Assembly: GCF_900119845.1 (NCBI RefSeq)
Contig: NZ_FPKU01000001.1
Coordinates: forward strand, 777,528 to 841,527
Direction of reading: 5' to 3'
DNA length: 64,000 nucleotides
Origin: Devosia enhydra
GTDB lineage: Bacteria; Pseudomonadota; Alphaproteobacteria; Rhizobiales; Devosiaceae
Shown: positions 32,975 through 41,943 of the stretch, in pieces
Numbering within the stretch: the stretch's first letter is position 1
Layout of the letters: every line of letters starts with the position of its first letter
Made by a program: the position numbers and the translations under genes
Notes under the pieces: generated by a model
Seen by the model: only the letters and a program-made list of their open reading frames with translations
What the model was told of the DNA's origin: nothing
The model's database searches: none

Positions 32975-33487
32975 ATGAAACTGACATGGTTTGGAGGCTC
33001 GACGCTGCGGGTGCATCTGGGCGGGCGAATCGTCGTGGTCGATGAAGAGGATGCGCCAGACGGCATCGACCGTGCAGAGCTTCTGTCGGGTGCCGATTTC
33101 AGCGTCGGGTTTGCCAGCCAGTCCCTGCCAGGGCTTGATCCGCGCAACTGGCAGCCGCCCAGATCCGCGGCGCTGCTCGATGACGGGCAGACCGACATCG
33201 CGATTGGCCGCCTTGCTGCCGACGCGCTTCTCGTTTCGGCTGCCGGCGAGCCGCCGCTCGTCCTGGCGCATGCCGAACTGCCCGAGGCCGGTCGATGGAC
33301 CCGCGAGGCCGTTGTGGTGGCGTTTTCCGTGCCTGCGGCGCTGTCGGGGCTGAAGCTTTGGGCGCCGCGGCTGATCGCGCTCGCGGTGGCGCCCAAGGCT
33401 GCCGAAACGGCCTTTTCAGCCCTTGCCGCCGAGGCCGGAGGCACCGGTTTGATGCTGCTCGAGCCCGGGCTAGCGCTGGAAGTTTGA
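32975..33487 (+). CDS. Degenerate metallo-beta-lactamase-fold (UPF0173-like) protein
   Basis: The first 25 residues (MKLTWFGGSTLRVHLGGRI, then VVVDEEDA) follow the opening strands of UlaG/UPF0173 metal-dependent hydrolases, which usually lie between ruvX and gatC in rhizobia. The protein is only 170 residues instead of about 230, and the metal-binding HxHxDH motif expected at about residue 55 is absent. The remaining sequence is Ala/Leu-rich with alternating strands and has no catalytic motif I can name. The reading frame is intact and has normal codon bias. It may be a pseudoenzyme or an unrelated protein of similar start. Confidence 0.55.
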   Translation: MKLTWFGGSTLRVHLGGRIVVVDEEDAPDGIDRAELLSGADFSVGFASQSLPGLDPRNWQPPRSAALLDDGQTDIAIGRLAADALLVSAAGEPPLVLAHAELPEAGRWTREAVVVAFSVPAALSGLKLWAPRLIALAVAPKAAETAFSALAAEAGGTGLMLLEPGLALEV

Positions 33488-33545
33488 CACCGGCCGGGTG
33501 CACGGTGTTTAAGACCTCGATCAAACCGCCACTTCCGAGGGTTCC

Positions 33546-33833
33546 ATGTCGGTCGACGCCGCCACCGTCAAGCGTATCGGGCGCCTTGCGCGCATCCGCA
33601 TCGAGGAAAACGAGGTCGAGACCTATCGCGGCGAGCTCAACGCCATCCTCGGCTTCGTGGCCCAGCTCGACGAAGTCAATATCGAGGGCGTCGAACCCAT
33701 GACATCGGTGACGCCGATGGCGCTGCGGCGCCGCGACGACAAGGTGACCGATGGCAATTATGCCGAAGCCGTGGTCGCCAACGCGCCCTTGACCGAAGAC
33801 AATTTCTTCATGGTGCCCAAGGTGGTGGAATAG
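33546..33833 (+). CDS. gatC: Asp-tRNA(Asn)/Glu-tRNA(Gln) amidotransferase subunit C
   Basis: GatC is the small clamp subunit of the GatCAB amidotransferase that turns Glu-tRNA(Gln) or Asp-tRNA(Asn) into the amidated form. The 95-residue protein has the usual pattern: [19 protein letters not shown], the central [15 protein letters not shown], and the [10 protein letters not shown] turn. A GAGGG site precedes the ATG. Two unrelated genes separate it from gatA. Confidence 0.96.
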   Translation: MSVDAATVKRIGRLARIRIEENEVETYRGELNAILGFVAQLDEVNIEGVEPMTSVTPMALRRRDDKVTDGNYAEAVVANAPLTEDNFFMVPKVVE

Positions 33834-33837
33834 GCTC

Positions 33838-34320
33838 ATGGCCGTCTCCATCGCCATAGAGAGCCCGTTGCAGGATGAAGTGCGTGCCCTCGTGGCGGCG
33901 CTCAACGCCTATCTGTCGCCGCTCTCGCCGCCCGAATTCCAGTTCAAGATGACCGTCGAGCAGATGGCGGGCGCCGATACGACCGTCTTCATCGCGCGCG
34001 ATGAGAGCGGCCGGGCGGTCGGCTGCGGAGCGCTGCGCCTGCACGCCGATGGCCTCGGCGAGGTCAAGCGCATGTATACGCTGCCCGAGGTGCGCGGCCA
34101 GCGCGTCGGCCGGGCGCTGCTCGATGCCATCGTGGGTCTTGCGCGCAGCAAGGGCCTCGCCGTGGTGATGCTCGAAACCGGCGGCCCCGATGCCATGCCG
34201 GAGGCCAAGAGGCTCTATACCCGCTACGGCTTTACCCCGCGCGGACCCTTCCTCGATTATCCGGAAAGCCCGTGGTCGGCTTTTTACGAGCTGCGCCTTG
34301 ATGGGGAGGCGTCCCGATGA
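33838..34320 (+). CDS. GNAT family N-acetyltransferase
   Basis: This 160-residue acetyltransferase has a single GNAT domain. The acetyl-CoA loop is in [20 protein letters not shown] (R-G-Q-R-V-G), followed by the [15 protein letters not shown] helix and strand and the terminal [24 protein letters not shown]. It resembles small PanZ/ElaA-like enzymes, but the substrate is unknown. It begins 4 bases after gatC and overlaps the next gene as ATGA, so it is embedded in the gat operon. Confidence 0.92.
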   Translation: MAVSIAIESPLQDEVRALVAALNAYLSPLSPPEFQFKMTVEQMAGADTTVFIARDESGRAVGCGALRLHADGLGEVKRMYTLPEVRGQRVGRALLDAIVGLARSKGLAVVMLETGGPDAMPEAKRLYTRYGFTPRGPFLDYPESPWSAFYELRLDGEASR

Positions 34321-34769
34321 AGCCCCTCATCCTCGCCATGCTGCTCCTTGCCACGCCGGCCGTCGCGCAGGAAGATCTGCGCATCGACACATCGCGCCTG
34401 CACGTCACCGATCCTGCTGCCTGCGTGGCGCTCGAGGACAAGGGCGTCGATGCCTGGCTCGACATCGATTTTCGCGCACTGACCTTCGCGCGCGGTATCC
34501 AGTCGATGGAGTTCGACTGCCGCTTCTTCGACGTCAAGTCGAGCGAGGGCAGCACGCATCTGTTCATCGATGCGGTCTGCTCCACCCCCGGCGAGGTTTA
34601 TCCCGACACCTTTGCCGCGATTCCGGTCTCGGAGACCGAGATCCAGGTCGTTTCCGGACGCGACGCGAGCCTCGCTCTTGCCGGCCTTATCGAGCCGCAA
34701 GACCCCGAGGCGCTGCCCGGCGCCACCACCTACACACGCTGCGACACCCTGAGCGAGATACCCCGTTGA
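34317..34769 (+). CDS. Secreted protein of unknown function with four cysteines (150 aa)
   Basis: I do not recognise the family. A clear signal peptide covers about residues 1-18 ([18 protein letters not shown]). The mature protein has four cysteines (AACVAL, FDCRFF, AVCSTP and TRCDTL), enough for two periplasmic disulfides, and a strand-rich pattern. It overlaps the GNAT gene by four bases at its start, with a GGAGG site, and its stop overlaps the TTG start of gatA. This tight coupling to a translation gene is unexpected for an exported protein. Confidence 0.8.
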   Translation: MKPLILAMLLLATPAVAQEDLRIDTSRLHVTDPAACVALEDKGVDAWLDIDFRALTFARGIQSMEFDCRFFDVKSSEGSTHLFIDAVCSTPGEVYPDTFAAIPVSETEIQVVSGRDASLALAGLIEPQDPEALPGATTYTRCDTLSEIPR

Positions 34770-36250
34770 CCGACCTGACCAGACTGAGCATCGCCGACGC
34801 CCGCAAGGGCCTCGATGCCAAGACCTTTTCGGCCCGCGAACTGACGGACGCCTATCTTGCGGCCATCGAGGCAGCCAATCCGGCGCTCAACGCCTATGTC
34901 GCGGTCACACCGGACAAGGCCCGGGACATGGCAGAGGCCAGCGACGCGCGCATCGCCAAGGGTGAGGCCGGGCCGCTCGAAGGCATTCCGCTGGGCATCA
35001 AGGATCTCTTCGGCACCAAGGGCGTGCATACCCAGGCGGCCAGCCACATCCTTGATGGCTTCAAGCCCGGCTATGAGTCCTCCGTCACCAGCAATCTCTG
35101 GCGCGATGGCGCGGTGATGCTGGGAAAGCTCAACATGGACGAGTTCGCCATGGGCTCATCCAACGAGACATCCTATTACGGGCCGGTGGTGAACCCCTGG
35201 CGCGCCAAGGGCTCGGATACCGATCTCGTGCCGGGCGGCTCGTCGGGTGGCTCGGCCTCGGCCGTGGCCGCCTGGCTCTGCGCCGGCGCGACCGCGACCG
35301 ATACCGGCGGGTCCATCCGTCAGCCCGCCGCCTTCACCGGCACCGTCGGCATCAAGCCGACTTATGGGCGCTGCTCGCGCTGGGGCGTCGTCGCCTTTGC
35401 CTCCTCGCTCGATCAGGCTGGCCCCATCGCCCGCACCGTTGAGGATGCGGCGCTGATGATGACCTCGATGTCGGGTTTTGACCCCAAGGATTCCACCAGC
35501 GTCGATCTCGCGGTTCCCGATTTCGCAGCCGCGGTGGAGCGTGGAGTCAAGGGGCTCGTCATCGGCGTGCCTCGCGAATACCGCATGGATGGCATGCCCC
35601 AGGAGATCGAGGCGCTCTGGCAGGAGGGGCTGAGCTGGCTCAAGGCCGAGGGCGCCGAGATCCGCGACATCTCGTTGCCGCACACGAAATATGCCCTGCC
35701 GGCCTATTACATCGTGGCCCCCGCCGAGGCCTCGTCCAATCTGGCGCGCTATGACGGCGTCAAATACGGGCTGCGGGTCACGGGCAAGGACATCACCGAT
35801 CTGTACGAGATGAGCCGCGCCGCCGGCTTCGGCCGCGAGGTCAAGCGCCGCGTCATGATCGGCACCTATGTGCTGTCGGCCGGCTATTACGATGCCTACT
35901 ACGTCCGCGCCCAGAAGGTCCGCACGCTCATCAAGCGCGATTTCGAGCAGGTCTTTGCGGCCGGTGTCGATGCTATCCTTACGCCCGCCACGCCGTCGGC
36001 CGCCTTTGGCATTGGCGACGCGGCGATGAAGGCCGATCCGGTCAAAATGTATCTCAACGACATCTTCACCGTGACCGTGAACATGGCGGGGCTGCCCGGC
36101 ATCGCCGTGCCGGCCGGCATGGACGGGCAGGGGCTTCCGCTCGGCCTCCAGCTCATCGGCAAGCCCTTCGACGAGGAGACGCTTTTTGCCGCAGCGCGCG
36201 TCATCGAGCGCTCGGCAGGTCTCGACCTCAGCCCGGCAAAATGGTGGTAA
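34766..36250 (+). CDS. gatA: Asp-tRNA(Asn)/Glu-tRNA(Gln) amidotransferase subunit A
   Basis: GatA is the amidase that releases ammonia from glutamine for tRNA-dependent amidation. The start is a TTG overlapping the preceding stop codon (TTGA), which gives [20 protein letters not shown] and 494 residues, the normal length. The frame is open far upstream, but that part lies inside other genes. The amidase-signature catalytic triad is visible as Lys in [10 protein letters not shown], and Ser residues in [16 protein letters not shown] and [14 protein letters not shown]. The glycine-rich stretch and later [13 protein letters not shown] are typical of GatA. Confidence 0.97.
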   Translation: MTDLTRLSIADARKGLDAKTFSARELTDAYLAAIEAANPALNAYVAVTPDKARDMAEASDARIAKGEAGPLEGIPLGIKDLFGTKGVHTQAASHILDGFKPGYESSVTSNLWRDGAVMLGKLNMDEFAMGSSNETSYYGPVVNPWRAKGSDTDLVPGGSSGGSASAVAAWLCAGATATDTGGSIRQPAAFTGTVGIKPTYGRCSRWGVVAFASSLDQAGPIARTVEDAALMMTSMSGFDPKDSTSVDLAVPDFAAAVERGVKGLVIGVPREYRMDGMPQEIEALWQEGLSWLKAEGAEIRDISLPHTKYALPAYYIVAPAEASSNLARYDGVKYGLRVTGKDITDLYEMSRAAGFGREVKRRVMIGTYVLSAGYYDAYYVRAQKVRTLIKRDFEQVFAAGVDAILTPATPSAAFGIGDAAMKADPVKMYLNDIFTVTVNMAGLPGIAVPAGMDGQGLPLGLQLIGKPFDEETLFAAARVIERSAGLDLSPAKWW

Positions 36251-36252
36251 AC

Positions 36253-36570
36253 ATGGGACAGGACGTCTTTTCCACCCTTGATTGGTCGGCTCCACCCAAG
36301 GACATGTCCAAGCCGCTCCAGGCCATGTGGTGGCTCAAGAAGGGCAGCCTGCGGGTCGGCCCCGAATGGGAACAGGCCCATGCCATCGTGCAGGCCATGG
36401 AAGGTGTCATGGAGTTCGACTGGGTGCATGCGCTGATGCACTGGATCGAGGCCGACATGGGCAATGCCGACTACTGGTATCGCCGCGCCGGCAAGAAGCG
36501 CGCCATGCCCAGCGTGGCCGCCGAATGGGAACATATCGCCCGCGAACTGAGCGGCATGGCACGCCACTGA
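36253..36570 (+). CDS. Small Trp-rich conserved-looking protein of unknown function (105 aa)
   Basis: I cannot assign a family. The protein is short, soluble and rich in Trp, Met and His (MWWLKKGSL, EWEQAHAIVQAMEG, VHALMHWIEADMGNADYWY). It looks mostly helical with an aromatic core, and has no cysteine, signal peptide or membrane segment. I use the ATG at 36253 (GGTGG site) rather than the ATG at 36241 that overlaps gatA. It directly follows gatA and is probably co-transcribed. Confidence 0.7.
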   Translation: MGQDVFSTLDWSAPPKDMSKPLQAMWWLKKGSLRVGPEWEQAHAIVQAMEGVMEFDWVHALMHWIEADMGNADYWYRRAGKKRAMPSVAAEWEHIARELSGMARH

Positions 36571-36643
36571 AGCATTTCCTATATCCTGCGCATACGCAGC
36601 GGCGCAGTCTGGGTCTGCTGTCCCAGTTGCGCAGGAGAAGGTC

Positions 36644-37396
36644 ATGGGCTCCGTCATCGTCAGGTCGCTCGGCATCACCGCCATCGCGGTCACGCTGACT
36701 TTTCTCCTGAGCTTTGCCATCAGGGGCTGGGCCGGAGCGCCGATCGATACGGTCGTGATCGTCTCTGACGCGCTCATTCCCATCGTCATCACCTTCCCGC
36801 TGTCGCTCTTCGTTTTCCACCAGGGCGAGCAGCTGCGGCGGGCGCATGAGGAGCTCAAGCTCGCCCATAGCGTGCTGACCTGCCGCGCCAGCCATGACGG
36901 GTTGACAGGGCTCCTCAATCGCGAGTCGTTCCTCGCTCAGATCGATCTCACCCGCTTCGACGAGCGCCGGGGCGTGCTGCTCATCGTCGATGCCGACCAT
37001 TTCAAGCGCATCAACGACACCTGCGGACATGAGGCGGGCGACGAAGCCCTGCGCCGGATCAGCACGGCCATCACCTCGGCGCTGCCTCTGTCCGGCGCGA
37101 CCGGCCGGTTGGGCGGGGAGGAATTCGGCATCCTGCTGCGGGGCGCCAGCCTCGCCCAAGCCCGTTCGCTCGCGGAAGCGGTACGTCTTGCCGTGCAGGC
37201 GACGGCATTCGCGCCCGCCGGTTGCGAGCCCGTGCCGCTTTCCGTGAGCATCGGGGGTGCCCATTGCGTCACTGGAGCCGAAACCGCAGACATCCTGCGT
37301 GCCGCCGATCGCTGCCTTTATGATGCCAAGCGCCAGGGTCGCAACCGCGTCGTCTTTGCCAGTGGGCTGAGCCCGGCGGGCTCCGTCGCAGCCTGA
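36644..37396 (+). CDS. Membrane-anchored GGDEF diguanylate cyclase
   Basis: This 250-residue protein has two N-terminal membrane helices (about 8-26 and 34-60), a short linker and a GGDEF domain. The active motif is intact (RLGGEEFGILLRG), and DHFKRINDTCGHEAGDEAL provides the metal and substrate residues. No RxxD inhibitory site precedes GGEEF (the residues are LSGATGRL), so product inhibition may be missing. No sensory domain is apparent. The start has an AGGAG site. It adds a second c-di-GMP synthase to the window besides PleD. Confidence 0.92.
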   Translation: MGSVIVRSLGITAIAVTLTFLLSFAIRGWAGAPIDTVVIVSDALIPIVITFPLSLFVFHQGEQLRRAHEELKLAHSVLTCRASHDGLTGLLNRESFLAQIDLTRFDERRGVLLIVDADHFKRINDTCGHEAGDEALRRISTAITSALPLSGATGRLGGEEFGILLRGASLAQARSLAEAVRLAVQATAFAPAGCEPVPLSVSIGGAHCVTGAETADILRAADRCLYDAKRQGRNRVVFASGLSPAGSVAA

Positions 37397-37484
37397 TCGG
37401 CAGCGCGGCAATCGGGCCGCCAAAGGTTGAATTTCATTTTCGCCCGGTGCAAACCTCTGGAACAGACAAGGGAGACAGCACCGA

Positions 37485-37793
37485 GTGACCAAAGCGCCAG
37501 AGGCCTGCGAAACCAAGGAAGACGTGCGCGCCGAGATCGACCGGATCGACCAGGCGCTGCTGAGGCTCTTTGCCGAGCGGCACACCTATGTCACCCGCAT
37601 GGCCCACATCAAGACCGATCCCCACGAGGCCTATGACAAGGCGCGGATCGATGCCATCATCTCAAAGCAGCGCAAGCGCGCCGAGGAACTGGAGCTCGAC
37701 GAGGACCAGGCCGAGTTGCTGTGGCGCACGTTGATCGACTGGAACGTCAATTACGAGAAGGGCATCATCGTCGCGCGCAAGCGCATGGGATAG
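37485..37793 (+). CDS. Chorismate mutase (AroQ class)
   Basis: This 102-residue all-helical protein should convert chorismate to prephenate in Phe/Tyr synthesis. The N-terminal helix RAEIDRIDQALLRLFAERHT carries the expected active-site Arg. YVTRMAHIK gives the usual Lys, and the third helix (LLWRTLIDWNVNYEKG) closes the fold. It starts at a GTG with AGGGAG upstream. It is monofunctional, with no fused dehydratase. Isochorismate-pyruvate lyase activity, a close relative, is an alternative. Confidence 0.88.
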   Translation: MTKAPEACETKEDVRAEIDRIDQALLRLFAERHTYVTRMAHIKTDPHEAYDKARIDAIISKQRKRAEELELDEDQAELLWRTLIDWNVNYEKGIIVARKRMG

Positions 37794-37809
37794 CCCAGCA
37801 GGAGCCGCC

Positions 37810-38319
37810 ATGTATCCGACCGTCGCGATCAGAACCGCGCTGTCCGCCGAGGCGGAGACGCTCGCCGACATCGGATATGTCGCCTGGGATCGCGATCTGC
37901 GCCCGTTCCTCGCCGGTGCCGCAGCCTCGCGCGAGGTGCAGCGCGAACGGCTCGACCGCGACGTTGCCACCCATATCGCGCGCATCATCGTCGCCGACGT
38001 CGATGGTGTCGCCACCGGCTGGTGCATGCGGGCCCGCGGACTGAGCTACATCCCCTATCTCTTCGTTACGCCCCTGCTGCAGAACCAAGGCATCGGCTCG
38101 ATGCTGCTGCGCCGCATGGAGACGATCTTCGAGCTCGAGGGGGCGGGCTATGTCCAGCTCGATACGCTGGCCGACAACGTGCGCGCCGTCACCTTCTACC
38201 AGCGTCAGGGCTATCGCATCCTGGCGCTGAAGCCACAGGGCCGGGTGGCCGGCGACACCACGATGAGCGTTCGGCTCGAAAAGCCGCTCTCGCCCTATCG
38301 CGGCCAGCTCGACGAGTAG
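37810..38319 (+). CDS. GNAT family N-acetyltransferase
   Basis: This 169-residue single-domain acetyltransferase has the acetyl-CoA loop [15 protein letters not shown] (Q-N-Q-G-I-G) and the C-terminal [18 protein letters not shown] motif common to RimI-like enzymes. It has an AGGAG site 5 bases before the ATG and starts 17 bases after the chorismate mutase gene. The substrate is unknown; an N-terminal amine or small molecule is possible. Confidence 0.92.
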   Translation: MYPTVAIRTALSAEAETLADIGYVAWDRDLRPFLAGAAASREVQRERLDRDVATHIARIIVADVDGVATGWCMRARGLSYIPYLFVTPLLQNQGIGSMLLRRMETIFELEGAGYVQLDTLADNVRAVTFYQRQGYRILALKPQGRVAGDTTMSVRLEKPLSPYRGQLDE

Positions 38320-38392
38320 GGTCGCCCAGCCTCGATCTGGGCCTGCGCCTGTTGCATTTGCTGTGCGGCGGGTTAGAACCGGCCAGAGATCA

Positions 38393-39892
38393 ATGCCGGG
38401 ACGGAACGCCTTGACCATCATCGACACGCGCACGCCCAACCCCAAGAGCTTCATCCAGGGGGCAACGGGCGATTGGGAAGTGATCATCGGCATGGAAGTC
38501 CATGCCCAGGTGACATCCGAGAGCAAGCTGTTCTCGGGGTCTTCGACGCTGTTCGGCAATCCGCCCAACGCCAATGTCAGCTTCGTGGATGCGGCGATGC
38601 CCGGCATGCTGCCCGTGATCAACGAGGAGTGCGTGCGCCAGGCCGTGCGCACCGGTCTCGGGCTCAAGGCGCAGATCAACAAGCGCTCGATCTTCGATCG
38701 CAAGAACTATTTCTACCCCGACCTGCCGCAGGGCTATCAGATCTCGCAGTACAAGGACCCGATCGTGGGCGAGGGCAAGGTGCTCCTCGACATGGGCGAT
38801 GAGACCATCGAGATCGGCATCGAACGCCTGCATCTCGAGCAGGACGCCGGCAAGTCCATCCACGATCAGCATCCCTCGATGAGCTTCGTCGATCTCAATC
38901 GCTCCGGCGTGGCGCTGATGGAGATCGTCTCCAAGCCCGACCTGCGCTCCTCGGACGAGGCCAAGGCCTATCTCTCCAAGCTCCGCACCATCCTGCGCTA
39001 TCTCGGCACCTGCGATGGCAATATGGAGCAGGGCTCGATGCGCGCCGACATCAACGTCTCGGTGCGCAAGCCCGGCGGCGCCTTCGGCACGCGCTGCGAG
39101 ATCAAGAACGTCAATTCCATGCGCTTTGCCGGCCAGGCAATCGAGTTCGAGGCCCGTCGCCAGATCGACATCCTCGAATCGGGCGGCACGATCGACCAGG
39201 AGACGCGGCTCTACGATCCCAAGACCGGCGAGACCCGCTCGATGCGCTCCAAGGAAGAAGCGCATGACTATCGCTACTTCCCCGACCCGGACCTCCTGCC
39301 GCTCGAATTCGACGATGCCTTCATCGCCATGCTGGCTGAGGGTCTGCCCGAGCTGCCCGACGAGAAGAAGGCCCGCTTCGTGCGCGACTATGGCGTCACC
39401 CCTTATGACGCGATGGTGCTGACGCTCGAAAAGGAATCCGGCGATTATTTCGAGGCGGTGGCCAAGGGTCGCGATGGCAAGCTCGCCGCCAACTGGATGA
39501 TCAACGAACTTTTCGGCCGCCTCAACAAGGAGGGCAAGTCCCTCGCCGAGAGCCCTGTCGATGCCGGCCAGCTCGGCGCCATCGTCGATCTCATCGGCTC
39601 GGGCGCGATCTCGGGCAAGATCGGCAAGGACCTGTTCGAGATCGTTTGGACTGAGGGTGGGGATCCGGCCCGCATCGTCGATGAGCGCGGCATGAAGCAG
39701 GTGACCGACACCGGCGCCATCGAAAAGATCATCGACGAGATCATCGCCGCCAATCCCGACCAGGTCGAGAAGGTCAAGGCGAAGCCTACCATGATCGGCT
39801 GGTTCGTGGGTCAGGCGATGAAGGTCTCGGGCGGCAAGGCCAATCCGCAGGCGCTCAACGCACTGATGAAGCAGAAGCTCGGCATCGAGTAG
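38393..39892 (+). CDS. gatB: Asp-tRNA(Asn)/Glu-tRNA(Gln) amidotransferase subunit B
   Basis: GatB binds the misacylated tRNA and phosphorylates its acyl group. The body shows [56 protein letters not shown] and a C-terminal YqeY-like domain ending in [16 protein letters not shown]. The start is uncertain. The ATG at 38393 gives 499 residues, while a TTG at 38411 would give the common [10 protein letters not shown]-terminus and 493 residues, paralleling the TTG of gatA. It is separated from gatA by four other genes. Confidence 0.96.
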   Translation: MPGRNALTIIDTRTPNPKSFIQGATGDWEVIIGMEVHAQVTSESKLFSGSSTLFGNPPNANVSFVDAAMPGMLPVINEECVRQAVRTGLGLKAQINKRSIFDRKNYFYPDLPQGYQISQYKDPIVGEGKVLLDMGDETIEIGIERLHLEQDAGKSIHDQHPSMSFVDLNRSGVALMEIVSKPDLRSSDEAKAYLSKLRTILRYLGTCDGNMEQGSMRADINVSVRKPGGAFGTRCEIKNVNSMRFAGQAIEFEARRQIDILESGGTIDQETRLYDPKTGETRSMRSKEEAHDYRYFPDPDLLPLEFDDAFIAMLAEGLPELPDEKKARFVRDYGVTPYDAMVLTLEKESGDYFEAVAKGRDGKLAANWMINELFGRLNKEGKSLAESPVDAGQLGAIVDLIGSGAISGKIGKDLFEIVWTEGGDPARIVDERGMKQVTDTGAIEKIIDEIIAANPDQVEKVKAKPTMIGWFVGQAMKVSGGKANPQALNALMKQKLGIE

Positions 39893-39914
39893 TCATCCTC
39901 AAGAGGAGTTCGAC

Positions 39915-40322
39915 ATGGCGACGGTTTCAGTTTCCCTCCGCAGCGTAACCGATACCGGCGCGGCCATGGGCTGGGCCGGAGGCCACACCGTCGTCATCGA
40001 TCGCAATTCTGGCAAGGCAGGCGGCACCGGGCTTGGCTTCAATGGTGCGCAGATGCTCGGGCTCGCCATCGGCGGCTGCTTCTGCAACGACCTGCGCTAC
40101 AAGGCCGAGGAGATGGGCATCACCATCGTCTCCATCGCCGTGGACGTTGCGCTCGAGCTCGGTGGCCAGCCCAGCCGCGTGCTCGGCTGCGACCTCGCGG
40201 TAACCGTCATGTCGGATGATGCGAATGCCGACATCGCGGGTCTCGTCGCGCAGTCCGAACAGGCCTCTACCATCGGCCAGTCGGTCATCACCGGCTTTCC
40301 GGTCAGGGTCCGCGCCTCCTGA
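39915..40322 (+). CDS. OsmC family protein
   Basis: OsmC/Ohr proteins reduce organic hydroperoxides with a cysteine pair. This 135-residue protein has the fold pattern GFNGAQMLGLAIGGCFCNDLRYKAEEMG, with a CxC on the buried helix, and RVLGCDLAVTV with the second cysteine on a strand. An AGAGGAG site precedes the ATG. It follows gatB by 22 bases. Peroxidase activity is probable but the cysteine geometry differs slightly from classical OsmC. Confidence 0.88.
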   Translation: MATVSVSLRSVTDTGAAMGWAGGHTVVIDRNSGKAGGTGLGFNGAQMLGLAIGGCFCNDLRYKAEEMGITIVSIAVDVALELGGQPSRVLGCDLAVTVMSDDANADIAGLVAQSEQASTIGQSVITGFPVRVRAS

Positions 40323-40328
40323 TCGGCC

Positions 40329-41255
40329 TCAGGGGCCTGTAGCTGGCGGGATGCCCGAGCGATCGGCGCGGCGCCCGCCCGTCAACCGTCGCCACAGCCG
40401 CCCGTCGAGCAGCAGCAGTCCGAGAAAGATGCCCACCATGCCGGCGATATGGCTGGGCTCGACATGCTCGCCCAGAAACGCGATGCCGAGGATGACGGCC
40501 GAGACCGGCGCGATGAAGGTGACGGAGGTGAAATTGGTCGCCCCGATCCGTGGCAGGATGCGGTACATCACCTGATAGGCGAACGTGGTGGCGATGAGAC
40601 CGATGCCGAACGCCGCGCCCCATGTCTCGGCGCGCTCGATCTCCGGCAATCCTTCGAAGACTAGCGCTGCCGAAACAGCGCCGATCGCCGCTCCCGTGAG
40701 GCTCAGCGCCGCCACAGTGGAGGCTTCGATGCCCCGGAAAATGCGCGCGTAATTGAGCGAGACCGCGTAACATAGCGTCGCCGCAAGGCAGGTCAGGATG
40801 GCCCAGAGCTGGCTCGATCCGCCGCCCGCCAAAGCGGGTGCGGCAAGGATGGCGACGCCCGCGAACCCTGCGATGACGCCGGCAGTTTTCTGCGGCGTCG
40901 CGCGTTCGCCGCCCTTCCAGAGCTGCGACACGAGCACCGTCATGATCGGCGTCATCGCATTGATGATCGCAGCGACGCCGGCGGCCAGATGCCCCTGCGC
41001 CAAGGGAAAGAGCGCGAAGGGGATAGCGTAGCAGATGAGGCCATAAACGAGGAAATGTCCGTAGATCATCGGGTCGCGCGGCAGCGGGCGCCGCAGCGCC
41101 ACGAGCACGGCCCAGCACCCTGCCGCCCCGATCGTGACGCGAAGTGCCGAAACCCAGAAGGGGCCGAGCTCGCGAATCAGGATCGCGTTGAACAGGAACG
41201 ACGTTCCCCAGATCGTGCCGAGCAGCACGACCCAGAACCAGTCTCGCAGCGACAT
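40329..41255 (-). CDS. DMT superfamily transporter (two EamA domains)
   Basis: This 308-residue inner-membrane protein has ten predicted helices in two EamA repeats. The opening WFWVVLLGTIWGTSFLF and the repeat boundary near ATPQKTAGVIAGFAGVAIL are typical of drug/metabolite exporters. The second repeat ends with AGMVGIFLGLLLLDGRL. The substrate is unknown. It converges with the OsmC gene with 6 bases between the stops and has no visible terminator. Confidence 0.92.
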   Translation of the reverse strand: MSLRDWFWVVLLGTIWGTSFLFNAILIRELGPFWVSALRVTIGAAGCWAVLVALRRPLPRDPMIYGHFLVYGLICYAIPFALFPLAQGHLAAGVAAIINAMTPIMTVLVSQLWKGGERATPQKTAGVIAGFAGVAILAAPALAGGGSSQLWAILTCLAATLCYAVSLNYARIFRGIEASTVAALSLTGAAIGAVSAALVFEGLPEIERAETWGAAFGIGLIATTFAYQVMYRILPRIGATNFTSVTFIAPVSAVILGIAFLGEHVEPSHIAGMVGIFLGLLLLDGRLWRRLTGGRRADRSGIPPATGP

Positions 41256-41326
41256 GAGGTTCCTCCGCGGATGCCTCGGCTATAGGCCCGGGCTCAGGCG
41301 GCGTCGAACCGTTTTTGACGATCGGG

Positions 41327-41357
41327 TCCATCACATTCGGTGATGGATGCCATCACC
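41327..41357 (-). repeat. Alternative hairpin element at the end of purN
   Basis: Three 8-base segments alternate in orientation: TCCATCAC (41327-41334), GTGATGGA (41340-41347) and CCATCACC (41350-41357). The middle one can pair with either flank (TCCATCAC/GTGATGGA, or GGTGATGG/CCATCACC), so two mutually exclusive hairpins are possible. The purN stop codon lies inside the last segment. No T-run follows leftward, so classical termination is unlikely. Confidence 0.35.
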
Positions 41358-41943
41358 CGAGCCGTGCCTCGCCCCGCGCCACCATCGCCAGAGCCGCAGG
41401 GTAGAGCCGATGCTCTTCCACCAGCACCCGTTGCGTCAGCGTCTCGCGCGTATCGTCGGGATATACCGGAATGCGCGCCTGCGCGATGGTCGGCCCGTCA
41501 TCGAGCGCGGGCGTCACCCAATGCACCGTGCAGCCATGTTCGGTGGCTCCCGCCGCCAGAGCCTGCCCATGAGTATCGAGGCCCTTGTAGAGCGGCAGCA
41601 GCGAGGGATGAATGTTGATCATCCGGCCCTGCCAGCGGGTCACGAAACCGAGGGAAAGGATGCGCATGAAGCCGGCGAGGCAGACGATGTCGGCCTGCCA
41701 GCCCGTCAGCACGCGATCGATCTCGGTGTCGAAGGCGGCGCGATCGGAAAAATCCCGATGCGATGCCGATGCCGTGGCGATCCCGTTGGCGCGGGCAAAA
41801 TCGAGCCCGGCAGCCTCCGCCTTGTTGGAGAACACCCCGATGATCTCGGCCGGATAGTCGGGATCGCGAGCTGCCTCGACCAAAGCAGCCATGTTCGAGC
41901 CGCGCCCGGAAATCAGTACGGCGACGCGCTTCCTCGTCGTCAC
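41353..41943 (-). CDS. purN: Phosphoribosylglycinamide formyltransferase (GART)
   Basis: PurN adds formyl from 10-formyl-THF to GAR in purine synthesis. The 196-residue protein has the phosphate-binding start [19 protein letters not shown], the catalytic Asn-His in [20 protein letters not shown], and the catalytic Asp in [13 protein letters not shown]. It overlaps purM by four bases and ends in the hairpin element. Confidence 0.97.
   Translation of the reverse strand: MTTRKRVAVLISGRGSNMAALVEAARDPDYPAEIIGVFSNKAEAAGLDFARANGIATASASHRDFSDRAAFDTEIDRVLTGWQADIVCLAGFMRILSLGFVTRWQGRMINIHPSLLPLYKGLDTHGQALAAGATEHGCTVHWVTPALDDGPTIAQARIPVYPDDTRETLTQRVLVEEHRLYPAALAMVARGEARLG

Noticed and set aside
40303-41334. 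343-codon leftward frame overlapping the DMT transporter
   Set aside because: It is a shifted frame without membrane helices. The frame at 40329-41255 has ten helices.
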